DNA from: Setophaga petechia
Taxonomy: Eukaryota > Chordata > Aves > Passeriformes > Parulidae
Direction: 5' to 3'
DNA length: 64,000 nucleotides
NCBI GenBank assembly: GCA_024362935.1
Contig: JANCRA010000030.1
Location: forward strand, 6,182,096-6,246,095
This document shows positions 25,396-38,873 of this stretch, piece after piece. Position 1 is the stretch's first letter; every line of letters starts with the position of its first letter. Under the pieces are notes generated by a model. That model worked only from the letters and a program-made list of their open reading frames with translations, searched no databases and was not told the DNA's origin. The position numbers and the translations under genes were made by a program.

Positions 25396-28300
25396 CGGTT
25401 TGGTTCTTATCATGAGGGAGGGGAGAAAACGAGCCCAGTGTGGCTTTGAGATATACATTCAGCATGGAGCAGGTCCTGCAGTCTTGCTGCCCAAGGGGAT
25501 GCAAACTTTTGCTTTGGGTGGGCTGGGCCTAGGTGGGTGCTCAGGACACTGAAGGAAAACCTCTTCTGTGAGGGTGCATGAGGAGTTTTTGGTCTGGAAA
25601 GGGACACATAATGCCCTGACATGGTGCTGTTTCTTCCCATTACTGACAAGTGGCCTCCTTGAAGCCTGGTGGATCCTTATCCAGGTGATGGCCATGCTCA
25701 TTGTGCTGTCTCCTAAATGAATCCCCCCCCCCTGACAACTGCCATAAGAAAATCCTATATTTTGAACAGAATGTTCCAGTTCTCTGTGGTCTAGCTGTCT
25801 CTAGAAGACAGTTTGATGCTTGGCAGGTGATGGATACTATCAGACATCTTTCCTGACTGGATGAATCCTGCAGCATGGAGGGGTCCTGTCATCCCTGTCC
25901 TCCTGTGGATCCCAAGAAAAATGCACCAGGCTTGCAAGGCCAGGGAGGAGTCAGCTGGGTCCTGTGCTGTCATCTCGCCCTGCACGTTGGGAAGCCTCTT
26001 CCTCCAGGGGCTGGTGAGAAGAAGACATTCAGCTAATGACTGTTGCAAGCTGCTGACATTTGTTGCTCTTTGATGATTAACATGAAAAGAAGCTAAACAG
26101 AAAATCTATCCCTGGCATGTGTCTCCAGCCGGGATGTCAGCACAGAGCGCTGGGAGCTGCCGGCTCCGAGGCTGGAGCAGGAGCGTGGTGAGGGGGGCAT
26201 CCATGTCCTTCCAGCACAAGCCTCCCACGGAGCTCCCAGATGAGCTGTCCCCTGGGAAGGGCTGCCACCGAGCGTGTTGGGAAAGGGGAGAGCTCAGGGT
26301 TGTCTCTGGAGGCTGGAGCAGCAGCAGGCAGAGCAGCGGGGGCGGCGGGTGCTGTCCTGCTTCCCTCCTGCTGCTGTGTGTGGGAGCAGGGATGTGCTAC
26401 CCTCCCATCAGGGTTTTCCTTTGCCAACCTCCTTCTCCGGCAAAGATTTCTGTGAAGGAGTGAGCTGTGGTGCTTTTTCTTCCTTCCAGGCATTATTACA
26501 CGTGGCAGAGTTTATCCTCATCCCTAGCAAGGATGGCAGCACGTTCTGAGCTCTGACTGTGGGTGATGCACCAATGTGCAGCTGGAGATGACAGGTTCCT
26601 GAAGGGGCAGGGAGCAGGGGATGCCTTTCCTCCCATGGCTTTGTGGGAAACTCCCACTTTGTAGCTCCAGAATTTACTGAACCTTTGCAAATAGATTGGA
26701 TGATTCTTCAGCCGTGTCAGCGGGTCCAGGTTTCCTTGCACTTGTGTTGTCTTCTCTTGGAATATCCAGGGTGGCAGAATGGCTTTGTAGGAGTTGCTCC
26801 TGATCTTTGCTGGTGTAATCAGGAGAGCATGGCCTGGAGAAGCTGCCACTGTGGGTTAGCTCAGCTGAGCTGGTCTCATCCCAGCAAAGCAAGGCAGGAG
26901 AGCAGGGGGAGGTGAACTGGAGCGATTCCCAGGGGTAAGTTGGGATTCACAGGCTAAGGCTTTCTCCCACAGAGAGTGTCTCCAGGGAATCTTCCTCCTC
27001 AGCCCCCTGTAGCCTGTGCCCCTTATCCCTCATGGTGCTTCAGTACCGTCAGCAACTAAGGGAAGATTTTGGGAGACCTTGCACAATATGAGTGTGGATT
27101 TGGGCACAGAGGCACCAGGAGAGGCCTGGCAGAGCCTTGCCTTAGCCATGGCTGTCCTTCCAGCAAGCCAAGACATTCCTGATCCCTCTCTCCCTGCCTG
27201 CCACGCTGAAACAACCAGCATTGCTGTGGAGAAAAGCAGCTTCTGTCTCTATAGCAACAGCAGGGGATGGTGGGTGCCTGTCCCCTGTCCCTGTGAGCTG
27301 GAGCAGGACACTGGGGCTGCTCTGTGCACATGCTCACCATGGCAATGTGGAGAGACAAAAAGCCAAATGGTTTGAGCTCCTTCAGGATTGTCCAGGAATG
27401 TGAGTGTTTTGCCTGAACCTTCAGATCCCCAAGTTCAGCCTGTGAGGTGTGGGAGGTCCTTCCAAGCCAAGACCTGTCCAACCAGAAGAATGAAGAAGTC
27501 CTGATGATGGCATCTTCTGCTTTTCAGTTCATCCAAGAGATTAATTAAGAAAATGGCCAGAAGGAGACAAGAGCAGTGTGTGGGCTGGGGACTGCTGCCA
27601 TCAGCACTCCACAGTGCCACTGGGAGAGTCCCAGGCTGCTGTAATGATGATTTCGTGTGTGATCCTGCAGGGGACAGTGAAAGGCCCCTCCTCCTCCTAC
27701 CCTAATGCTGATTATGCTCAGCAGCAGCAAAAAGAGATTTTAATTTATTAAATTAAAAAAAAATGCAAAAAACCAAGGGTTCCAGGGCCAGGGCAAGTAG
27801 CAAATCTGGATTATATCTTCGGGCATATGTGGCAATCACTCCTGGGGTGTTTAGTTCTCCTCTCCTCAACCTAAGCTGGTGTTTTTTCCCTGACAAGCTG
27901 TTTTGTACATTTGTGGCTGGGGCTGTGCTGAAATGAAGGCAGGACAAATCCCTTCCCACATCAGGGCTGTGCTGCCCTCCCTGCCACGGCAGGGTCCTCT
28001 CTGTCCCCCAGGACTCACTCGTTGTCTGTGTCCTTCCCAGGATGAGGCAGCTGAAGGGGAGGGACCTGTGGGACCTGGTGGAGGGTGGGTTGGCAGATTT
28101 GAGGATTGAGGGGAGAATTAGAAAGGCTGTCACGCAAGGTCTCCCAGCAGCAGCGCAGGTGTGGTTCTATTTTATCCCAGGCTGGGTTTTCTTGGGCAAA
28201 CACACTCTTTTTGTTCTGTCAGGATGTCTCTGAAGGGGGTGAAAGGACCCATGGGTTTATCTGGCTCCCAGGAGCTCAGTGCAGGAGCCCCAGCTCTTGT

Positions 28301-30960
28301 CACAGCCCTGACGCTGCTCTCTGCAGCACCAAACCCTACAGGATGTCCCTGGCAGCCACAAACTCACTTTTAAAGATCTAAGGTTTCATTCCAATTAGGG
28401 GGAATCACCTGCATGGTTTTCAGTTAAGATTTTTAATTAAAGTGCTTATTAACCGTGTAATTTCCAGGCTACACGTTTAATATACTGGGCAAAGCCTAAG
28501 GAAATGGGACAGTGTCTCCCCTTCACACATATATATTCCAGAGGGTGCTGCAACACAAAAGATGCATGAACGCAGATGATGCCTTTTATGTGATTTTGGT
28601 CAAATGAACCAGAGATGCAGCCAGTTCTAGCCTCGGCACACTGGACTTCAGGCAGAGACATGGACAGGTAGGCTGGAAGGTGGGAACAGGTGACCAAAGA
28701 GGTTTTTTTCTCTGGTGTTGCCCCAAGTGCCTGGCTGGTGTGCCTGTGTCTGCAGCCAGTGCTCCATTTAGGGGTGCTGCTGGGGCTCTGCCCCCCAGAC
28801 AGGCAGGGATGGGGTTGTTTCATTCCGTGCCTCGCTGGGAGCAGCAAAGATCTCGGTGCTCGTTGGCTCCCCAGGACACAGGAGTCAAAGCGGATTAAAG
28901 GTCCCTCGGCTGATCACATTTATTTCATTATTTGAGTGAAATCCCTTGTAAATACCGCCTCCCTCCCCTTTTCTTTCTATAAAAATAGAAGGCACGAAAG
29001 AATTGGAGATTTAGGAAAAGTTAATCACAGGAGTCGCTTGAAATCCATTAACCTCACACAGCCTGAGCGAGGCTGATCCGTGCCTGAACCCTGCTGCAGA
29101 GAGGAGATGCTTGATGGCCTGGGGGGGCCCCAATCCCGCCAAAAAAAGAACTTTCCCTGAAAAATACCTGGTTCTTAACAGGCTGGGTGGTATTACAGCC
29201 TTTGTTCACAGTCTGGCCATGATGAAGTGCTAATTACAGTGTTGGAACAAATTGGCTGAAGCTCCCAGGAGGCTCCAGAGCTCTGGGATCACGTGTGGGA
29301 ACCCTGCAGCAGATGCTGCTGGCCAGCCTGTGGGCTCAGGGCCATTGGAAATGCCAGTGCTCTTCCCTTTACACTGTGATTCCTCTGAGCTTCCCTGGAG
29401 GATGGGACTTGGGCTTTGCAGAGGGATCTATCCCAGTTGTTCTAACAAATTGCAAACAGGTGCAGCTGGTTTCCATTCCTCAGAAATTGCCCTTTCCCTG
29501 AGTCCCCATCCCTCCAATATCCCCACGCCCTTGGGACTCTCTCTGATTTCCTCTCTTCTCCCAGGACCAGCAGTTTTGTGCAAGACCATCAGTGCTGGAA
29601 AGCCAGACTTGCAGAAATTAATTAAATGAAAAGCAATGGGAACAGAGGCTGAGAACTAAAATGATGGATGTTCATGAAACACTTGCCCAGAGCCCAAAGT
29701 GCTCTGGACATTTGGTGATGTTTGCTTCCAGCCAAGGAGCTGTGCAATAGTTAAACACACTCTATGCAGTGTGATTAAAGAATCAGCCTCTGGTATCTGG
29801 GCATGGGTGCCCTCTCTCCATTGCAATTTGCACTTTGGAGCTGCTAGCACTGGTTTGTCATGGATTGCTTCTCCTGGCTGTGGGGGGCTTTATTTGCTTT
29901 AAATCCTGACCCTTGAGTTGTGTATTAATAGCACAGTAATGCGTCGCCTTTGTGTCCAGCACAAGCCAGGGGTTATATAAAACACAGATTAATGGGAATC
30001 AGCAAAATGCAGGAGCATGTGGAGGGATGCCATGAGGATGCCTTGGAAGGGGAGGCAGGAGGGAGGTGGCAGGTCCAGAGGGTGGAGGACGTGGCTTAGG
30101 GGGTTCAGAGCAATTCCTGGCAGGATTTGCTCCAGTAATTGTTCTGCAGCCCCCGATTCAGGCCATTTCCTGAACCAGCATGTCTGTGATCAGGGGTCTT
30201 TTGTCCCTGGGTGATAACAAGAAGGCAGAAAGGGGATCTGGGAATTTGAGTGGAAATGGCTGCTTTTTGCCTTTTTTTTTTTTTTTTTGGCCTTTTTTTC
30301 CCTAGCTGATATGCATCATTTCTGCAACTGCAAAAAAAACAGGCATAGTACAGGCAGGAAGATGAATGAACCAGCAGTCGTCCAAAGGAAAAGCACATAT
30401 TTCACTAGGGGTAAATGAATCTCCATTCCCAACATGGCTTGTTTCTCCTCTCCCATCACAAAAGGCAAGGTGATACTTGGGGTTAAGAAAGGCTGAGAAT
30501 TCTCAGGAGCTCCTTTCCCCTCTTGCAGTGATCAGTGGGATCACTGTGGGATCAGTGCTGGTTTCCAGGGACCCCACGCACAACCCACAACAGCAGTTCC
30601 TCTGTTTTGAGCAGAAAAGCTCCCTCTTGCAGACTCCTCAGCCCAGAAAAACTCAAGATGTGCTGGAAGGGCAGCAGGGACACTGATCCAAAGCCCTCCT
30701 GCTGCTATTCCTCAGAGCAGGGCAGGGCAGGAGAGAGGGAAAGCAGCAGGTTTCTGGGCACCTGCCTCTGATGTGACCTTCCCTGGGAGAGCCTGACCCC
30801 GGCAGCTCTGCCCTCCCCACGGGAAGATACCTCCCAGCCCGGGAGGAAGGCACAGCTGGACTCCAACCATCAATCACGTTGCAGCGGGAAGGGCTTGTAT
30901 GGCTTGTGGGATTCCTGGTGGGGTGACTTTTTTTCAAAGCCTCCTGCAATAACAGCAACT
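25396..30960. other. Intergenic, PLPP7-PRRC2B, no gene seen
   Basis: Mixed-composition non-coding DNA with short homopolymer runs (for example a T-run at about 30271-30288). No coding similarity, CR1 copy or structured RNA was recognised. Distal PLPP7 3' UTR or lncRNA cannot be excluded. Confidence 0.5.
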
Positions 30961-30979
30961 GTTGCTCAGCTTCCTTTCT

Positions 30980-31062
30980 AGATAACCTCTTTCCTGCTGC
31001 CCAACATGCTTATCTGCTGCAGACAGGCTGGCAAGATGAACCGGAAAGCTGATACCTTATCT
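30980..31062. promoter_or_regulatory. GATA/ETS motif cluster, possible enhancer
   Basis: AGATAA at 30980-30985, TTATCT at 31010-31015, TGATAC at 31050-31055 and CTTATCT at 31056-31062 give four GATA-type sites in 83 bp. An ETS-type site ACCGGAAA lies at 31040-31047, and further TTCC cores are nearby. Such clusters typify blood or endothelial enhancers. The motifs are direct; the function is inferred. Confidence 0.35.
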
Positions 31063-33879
31063 CTCCCTCTCAAGGAGCCTATTTAAGTGCTGGAATGTGT
31101 TGAGATGGTTAATGATTGTTAAATTCCAAGTGGGGAACATGGACCTCAGGACAGGTCCTGCTGGGAGGGACCACTTAGTCAAAAAGGAGACTTGAGGGAC
31201 TACAGCCTTTCCAGGCTCTTCTATCTTTTATCTGCCAAAAGATGCATCACCTAAAATGTAAAATATTTATTTAAAGCTAAAAGGTATAGACTGAGTTTCT
31301 GGGTAATTTGGGGGTTGCCACTGCAGGCTGCTTGCAACTCAATGAGGTTTGCTGTGTCCCTTGGATATGGTTTTATCTGTGACTCAGTTTATTCACTGCA
31401 GGAAATACACTGCTGTGAGTCTGCCCTGCAAGGGATGCAGCGTGTGATTCCTCGCTCACCCTTTAATCTGACTGCTGTGGGAAGCAGCAAGATGCTCACA
31501 CATTCATAAAGGTAAATAGGATTGGAGAGCTATCGGGCTAATTGAAATGAACGGGGCTCAGCGGCTCAGGCAGCCTGATACAATGAAATGAGACCTCTCT
31601 GGGGACACAGGAGTCAAGCAGAGCTTCAGCACTTCACTTATTTCAGCCACTGCAAGTGGCAGCTACAGCAGCAGCAATTGCAGGCGCTGGGATTTGAGCA
31701 CTGTGACAGGAGAGGGGCCAGGGAACACCAGCGTGGCCGGGGTGATGTCTGTAACAGCTGCTGGGGATGGGTGAGAAGCTTATTTTGGTCCTGACCTGGG
31801 TGAAAAAATAGCTGTTGGAGATGTTGCCAGCCTGAAACACCCTGCCAGCAAGAGACAGAGTGCTCTTCTTCCTGATAGGCAACTGTGTTCCAGCACACCC
31901 GGGGGTGGGTAGGATGGGGAAGGGGGAGCAGGGCCAGGGAAATCCTCACACAGTGGGTTGTGGGGCTGAGGAGCTGTGGCAGTGCCCAGATCCCAGCACA
32001 CAGAGCAGCAAATGATGGGAGCTCATGTGTGTGAGGGGTCCCTGCACCCCCTGCCCGGGCAGCACCCCTGAGGGCCAGGCTCAGACCTAAGGATGGTCCT
32101 TTGCACTCCATCTGCTCTTGGACTGTGTTTGTGAGACAGAGGAGCTGTTCAGCTGCAATGCACACTGCTACCATGGGCTGCTGCATCTGAAAGTTAATCT
32201 GTTCCACATCACCGGCTACTTTTCCATAGTGATGCATAAGGAATCACCCCAGAGCAGAGCTCAGCCTGTCTCAGCCAAGAGCTTCAACAGAAGCACAGGT
32301 GATGCTGTGGCAGCCAGGCTGGGACAATGTGCTTTCTGGGAGGTCTGATCCCATCCCAACCTTGCTAGAGCTGACCTGTCCCCTGAGGCTTTTCCTCCCT
32401 GCAAAACTCTTGAAATTAGACACTGAAATGCAAGATCCTCCAAATTCTCTTTGCATCTTATGAGGTCCTTGGCTCCATCCTGTTGGGTTGGAGCAGATGC
32501 CAGCCTCAGTCACAGCCTTTTTGGGGGTTGCACAGGCAGCAGGACGGGAGGCCTGTGGTACTCATTTTTCTCCTCATGATATGATTTGATTGCACTGATG
32601 AGGAACAGGGCTGTTATGGCTGCTATGCCCTGACATAGCTGATCAATCCTGTGTGTCTCTGCCCCTGCCCTCCTTGTTTAATTCCTTTAGGACAGCACTT
32701 GTATTTTTGGGGTCACTGCAGCTGCAGTCTGAACCCTGGATCCCTGCTGGGTGCAGTGACTGTCAGGATGGGGCTGAGCTGTCCTGCAGAGACAACGAGG
32801 CCATCTCAGCAGTTGTCCCTGTCAATGTAAAAAGTAGGAATGAGGGAGATCCATCTGAGCTGCTCGGCGCCTGTCTTGTGATCCTGAAACCCAAGAGCCC
32901 CCCCTGACTCAGCAGGTTATTAATAACCCCCTGGCTGTGCTCCCACCACAGTGCCTGCCAGCCCTGGCACCGCCTGGCTCTCCTCTGTGCTGAAGTGAGA
33001 TGCACATCCCAGGCAAGGGCAGGAGCTCCTTCCTGCCAGCCCACACACCCCATGCTCACCCACGGGGCAGGGCAGGAATGGTGTGAGGCTCATGAAGGCC
33101 TCTGCACCTCCTGCAGCACAGGAGAGGCTCCTGCTGAAGTCAGCCCCGTTGCATCCTTGTCCCACATCCTCTGGTTTTTATGTCTAAAATCAGTTCTGGT
33201 CCAGGATGCAGGACAGATGAGTTTGGTCTCCTGGAGTGTGGCATCAGCAATGCCGCCTACTCCCTCCCCAGGCTGGGACACAATGGGTGTCCCCAGGCTG
33301 CTGCAAACCCTGGTGGCACTTGGCCCCTGTGCCTATTTGGACAGGGCAGGGTCTGCCAGCCACAGAATTTCCATCTGTCTCTGCTGAACCTTTTTTGTGG
33401 TCATGGCCTTTTCCTCCTTTACTCCTCTTCCCAGGCTTGTGAGGGCAAAGCAGATGAGTCACAGATCCCTTGGAGATGAGCTGAGGAGAAAGAATGGCAC
33501 CTTCAACAAAGCTGTGGTGATGACGCAATCTGACTTTGGTCAGTTCCAAAGGGAGCACCCGGGCTGCAGGCAGCCTGCTGGGGGTCCCTCAGCGCTGGTG
33601 GTCCCTGCCAGCCCTGGCGAGCACATACCAGGGCTGCCCAGATTTCCTCGTGTCCGGGGTGGGCTGTAGCACACCCACATCCCCATCACATCACACAGAG
33701 AGCCCTGGCCCCAGGGGCTCAGCAAAGCTGCGGGGTGATTCGATGTGAGGATGAGTCCGGCTGTGCTCACCAGGGCTGCTGCTCACTCGCCAGCTTCATT
33801 AGCGCTGCCTGGGTTCCGAACAGCAAGTGGAAGTGCCCACAGCACCAAGACAAACCCACTCACACGTGGCACAGCATCT
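31063..33879. other. Intergenic, no gene seen
   Basis: No coding similarity or repeat family was recognised. A perfect NF-E2/MARE-type site (TGACTCAGCA) lies at about 32906-32915. Confidence 0.5.
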
Positions 33880-34290
33880 GCTCGACACCTCGGCCGCCTC
33901 TTTGAGCACCAGCGCGGGGTGTGAGCCCAGCGTTCCGCGGGGACCCTGGGCTGTCCCCCCGACTCACAGGGTGGAGATGCGGGAACGGCGCTGGCCGCTG
34001 CCGGGGCCACCCTCTGAGTCCCCTTGCCAGCGGGACACGCAGCAGCCGGGACAGGGGACACGGGGGAGAGCGGGGCTCGCCCGCCGGCGGCTCCAGGCTG
34101 GGTTTGTCGCTCCATCTAGTGGGGACGCGGCGGGATGTCGCCGCCGCCCCGCATCGCGGCCCCGGGAGGGCAGCCCCGAGCAGCCCTGGGGACAGCGGTG
34201 CCCCGGCTCCTGCGAGCCCCCCCCCGAGTCCCTTGTGCCCCCACCACGAGCCAAAGTCCCGTTACACCCCGAGCCATGGGGCTGTTCCCG
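33880..34290. promoter_or_regulatory. Orphan CpG island
   Basis: About 400 bp with dense CpG dinucleotides and high GC, standing out sharply from its surroundings. It is about 9 kb downstream of PLPP7 and 6 kb upstream of the PRRC2B island. No splice donor or conserved peptide was recognised. It could be the promoter of an unannotated non-coding transcript, an alternative PRRC2B promoter or an enhancer. Confidence 0.6.
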
Positions 34291-37200
34291 AAGGGAGCAG
34301 GGATACAGGGATGGAGAGAAAGGAGGGATGGAGCTTTTGGGGTGATGCCGTGTTTTCCTTGAGCAGAGGTAGTCAGCACCCACTGAAATATTTAGGAATT
34401 GTGTTACTAATTAAAGAAGAAGCTGAATGCAAAAGGGACGACGTGTGATGTCCTGAGATGGAAGGGACAAATCTAGTAATGAGGAAAAAAAACACTCAGT
34501 AGAGAGTTATTTCATGAATTCCTCATGGAAAAGGAAATTCTGCAGCTCCAAACAACGGCCTTGGCTTCAGGGCTGTGGAAGTGCATCCTGCAGCCTGTTA
34601 ATTGCAATTACCATTTCTGTCTCTGCACGTGTGCAGGATTCACATGCTGGCTGGGCTGTGATCATCCCGTCAGTGATCACAGCCACGCTCGGCAGGGACA
34701 GCGAGAGCTGGCTTGTTTACAGCAGGGGCTGAAGCTCTACCAAAATCCATCCATTCTCATCAGCTCCAGAGCATTCAGAAGCAGCTGATACTTCCCTTTG
34801 TCAGGGTGAAGCAAGATATTTTTGAACTGTGAAACAGCAGCTGTCTCGCCACTCATGGACGGGAGGAATCAGATTGGAAGGTTGGAACCATGAACCCAAA
34901 TGCGTCCTTGAACTCACATCCTGACCACAACTGTAGTCATGATGAGAGTTTCAAGGTAGGAAACAAAATTACTTTGTAGTTTAAATCTGGACTGATCTTC
35001 AGGTTTAGAATGGAAGAAGTTTAATGTATTTATATTATGAATTGTCATAAGAGTCAGGTTGATCTAACACAGGAGTTTTTCGCCTTCCTCAGGAATATTC
35101 CTTTGTGTTTGAGATACACCTTGTAGGACCCTATGTTAAATAACTCTATCCCCTTATTTGTCTTGGATTTTTTTTCAACTTCTTTGAAGAAGGAGCTTTA
35201 TAAAGCAAACAGAGGTGCTAACTGAAAAAAACCTAGGTCCTTCTACAAGTGTTTTTCTGTGTGTTTTGGAAGTGTTGTGTTGAAAAATACACCCAAGTCT
35301 TTCCCTGACAAAATTTTAGTACTTGCACCTCCATCTCCCTATTTCCCCCTCTTTTCTGAAGGCGCTGAAAACTCAGCATGCCACCAACAATCTTTGGAGT
35401 CTTTTGAAGAACACAAGCTGTCACATTGTAAGAAAGGTGTGTGATGTTTCTTGATTTTTTTTTTCTCGAATCTCTTGCTATTTAAACAACCAAGGTTTTG
35501 TGAGGGCCTCCAAGTGGAAGTAGCAGGAAAGGCTAGGCTTTAAAATCTGCCTAAAGAGCAGCCTTGCTGTCTTCTGAACAGAAAGGAAAAATTGCTGAGC
35601 CAGGATGAGCAGAAGCAGTAGACTTGTTTTGCAGTTATGCACAAGGAAAAACTGAAGTCATGTCCGATGAAGAGCCTCCAAAATACTTGCATTATCAGGC
35701 AACCAGTATTTGGGTTTTGTTGCAAGCAAAGCTCAGTGCTCAGGCCAGCTGAAAGCAATTCACTTCTCATTGGAAGAATAGTTTCTTCCTTTTAATCAGC
35801 TCTGTTTTAAATGATTTCCATTTTTAGTGCCTTAAATAGTCATTTTGGTTTGTCCTTCAGGCAGCCAGCATTTTCTCATGAAGAATGGAGTGGGTCTGCA
35901 GCCTTTAAAAGGATAAACAATAGCCTGGCAAACAAACACTTCCATGGCATCTTGTTTTCATACAGAGCCTGCAACTCCCATGGGCTGCAAGGGAATAAAA
36001 ATCAACAGTCTCTACCTGATCCAGCAGCTAGAAGAAGCAGTAAGTAACACAATTATTACAAGTAACCCAGTTTGGAATACAGGCCAAGATTCCTGGATTT
36101 TCTTACTCTTTCTCCATTCCTAGTATTTCATACTCCAGCTTATTCAGGTGAGAGACTCCAGCTTCCTCTCTCATCAGAATACCTCTTTCTTCTTACAAAG
36201 CATCTCTATTGATATTCTGTCTTAAATAAGAGGGGGGAAATCTTTTCTATTTGAGACCCAATGTCCCTTTGTTCTGCTTGAGGTCTGGCTTTCAAAACAT
36301 TTCCTCATATTTGGATAACACAGCCTCATACGTGGGATTACAGAGAGCTGCCAGAGCTACTCATGTCTTCTCTCCTACCTCTCAAATATGACAGCTCAAC
36401 TCTATTGATGTTCTTGCTGACTGGGTTTTGGGTCCTAAGGCCCTGCTCACTTAGTTGCAGGCTTGAATTTCCCTGTAGCTGTCTCAGATAAGCTAATGAA
36501 GTCAGTGCAGGCATGAGGCACTCTTGATTTAGACACAACTGAATTTGAAATTATTTTCATGCTTCAGGGCATAAACAGCTCCTACCTCATGGAATTATAA
36601 AGCATATTTTCCCCTGGACAGGTTATTCCACAGCTGACCATTGAGTGTTTCTCCTGCAGCAGCTGATGTTGGCTGCTGTCTGAGACAGATGGAAAACTGA
36701 AGGACTGTGACCTGACCCTCTAAGGTAAATGTGTACTTTGTGGTGCCAAATGGCCTCTGGATGGGGAGCAGAGAAGGATCACTTTGCTTTTTCCAAGTGT
36801 GTTGTGGAGTTTTGTGAATGACTGCGAGGGCAGTAAGGCCCTGTCCTGTGGTGCAGGCTGCCATTTACAGCTCAACAAAGTGATGGCAGAATGGCACAGG
36901 AGCATTGAGCCTGTAAATCACCCTGCTTGGTGCAAGGCAGGGGCAGAGACTGATGGATGAAGAGCAAATTTTTGGAGAAGCTGCAGAATATAATAGAAAT
37001 TCTATTATTTCTAAGAGGCCTTATACCAGAAGACAATTCTGTAGATGTATATCCTATACTAGGGCAGTAAGTCCTCTGTAATGGGTATTTTGTGTTGGGC
37101 AGATTTCTCATGAGTGGAAGGATGAAGCACACAGCAGGATTTCTGCTCTCACTTGTAATTAGTCCTGCGAGGAGAAAGCAGAACACTCCTGAGCTTGACT

Positions 37201-38670
37201 CTCTTGTGCAGGGGATAATTTAGTAAGGACTCTGGAACAGGTGAAAAATCAGTGGGTGAGCTGTTTTTCCAGAATGGATCTTGCACAGAGCTATGCACTG
37301 AATTTCATCCAGATGAAACCTGTTCTTCAGTCTCTGCCCAAACTGCTTCTCATTGTTGACACTCCTCCCTCTCAGTCTAATGTGGGTCTAATCCTACCAG
37401 CTCTCACTTTACACCAGTTGTTTTGAATCATGCACAGGCTGGTGAGAGGTGGTGCAGGTCTTTCAAAGAGCACCTGAAGGAACTCCTCACCTTATGCCAA
37501 GGTCTGATCCATGTGTGTCCCCATGGACCACATGTAGCTGACCTGGATGTAGAGGAACCATGCTCTCCTCTGTGGTGGCAGAGACAAGCTATGTCCTCTG
37601 ACTATCCAGACTGCCCAGCTTTGAACAGTGAGGGGGTGGAAAATCCAGCCCTAATGAAGTCCTGAGGCAGACTTGCAGAATTCCAGAGCTGGCTCTGGCA
37701 CACTGCTGGGCACAGGTGGAAAAGCCAGGAGCTCGTGGGCACTGCAGTGTACACACCTGGTAATTAATGTACAATTGTCTTTCATTTGTTTACTTTGGCC
37801 TTTTGATCGCCACAACAGTTTGCATTAATTTTTTCTTTAATTGCTGCATCTATTCCCTTGGCCTTGGTCGTTGCCTTGGAGATGCACAGGAGACCTTCAG
37901 AGAACTGCTTATTACAGCAGCAGGTGTGGATAGTGCTGACCTGGACAAACCTGTGTGAGTCACCTGCTGATGTGGGGGGGGTTGTAGGTGTCTGCATGAA
38001 TCACTGAAAGTGAGGGGATCCTACATTCCTCATCCCCTGAAGGGAAATGGAAATGCCTTTGGGTGGCTTCCTGTCACTGTGAGCCTGTAGCTGCTCCTGT
38101 GGAGGACAGTGATGTTTGCATAGGCAGGAAGCAGGTGAAAGGAACTGCTTGTATGTGTGTGTACTTGTCACAATTCTTTCTCAATGGAGAAAGAAAGAAT
38201 GAAGTGGACCAGACTAATCCCCCAGCTGCCATGGAGCTGATGAGAGCAGGAGTTTGGGGATGTTGGGAAAGAGGGTTGGGCTCTTGTAGGGAGAGAACTG
38301 GAGGGCATTGACCTCCTGTCTGTGGACAGGCAAAACACTTCTAGAGAAATGAAATGAGACAACAAAGGGGCAGGAGTGCTGTAATACTGTGACATGCAGA
38401 AAAGGACAGCCAGGTGATGGTTTGCAGCAGCGCTGGTGCATCTCTTGGTAGCTCAGTGCCTGGCAACTTCAATAGCAGTGCAGATCAACTGTAGGAACAT
38501 CCCATATGGTCCAGAAAGCTGTTCATGCATTTCTTCCCTCTGCATTACTCTTGATGACTGTTTGAGATCAGACACATTCTCATGAGCAGCGATCTGGCTG
38601 CTCGGCCTTTCGCTGTTCCTGTAACATGGAGAGATGTTACTGTTCCTCCTGAGGCATTGCCTACTCTAGG

Positions 38671-38714
38671 AAATGTGCTGCAAAATTCCTCTAAATGTGC
38701 TGCAAAATTCCTCT
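38671..38714. repeat. 22-bp direct duplication
   Basis: AAATGTGCTGCAAAATTCCTCT is present twice, head to tail. Confidence 0.95.
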
Positions 38715-38831
38715 AAAGCCACCTTCCCTTCATAGGCAAGGGCTTGTGGGGTGACAGCATATGACTGGTGACCCACAAATTGGCTAAATAGTGCATTTGC
38801 ATGAGACCAGCAATTGCCCAGGTGCTTGTCC

Positions 38832-38832
38832 C

Positions 38833-38870
<38 letters not shown>
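38832..38870. repeat. (TA)n(TG)n microsatellite
   Basis: A run of TA dinucleotides passes directly into about twelve TG dinucleotides. Confidence 0.95.

Positions 38871-38873
<3 letters not shown>

Noticed and set aside
34112..34126. CCATCTAGTGGGGAC as a CTCF site in the orphan CpG island
   Set aside because: It misses several informative consensus positions, including the C after GG. It is kept only as a weak remark.
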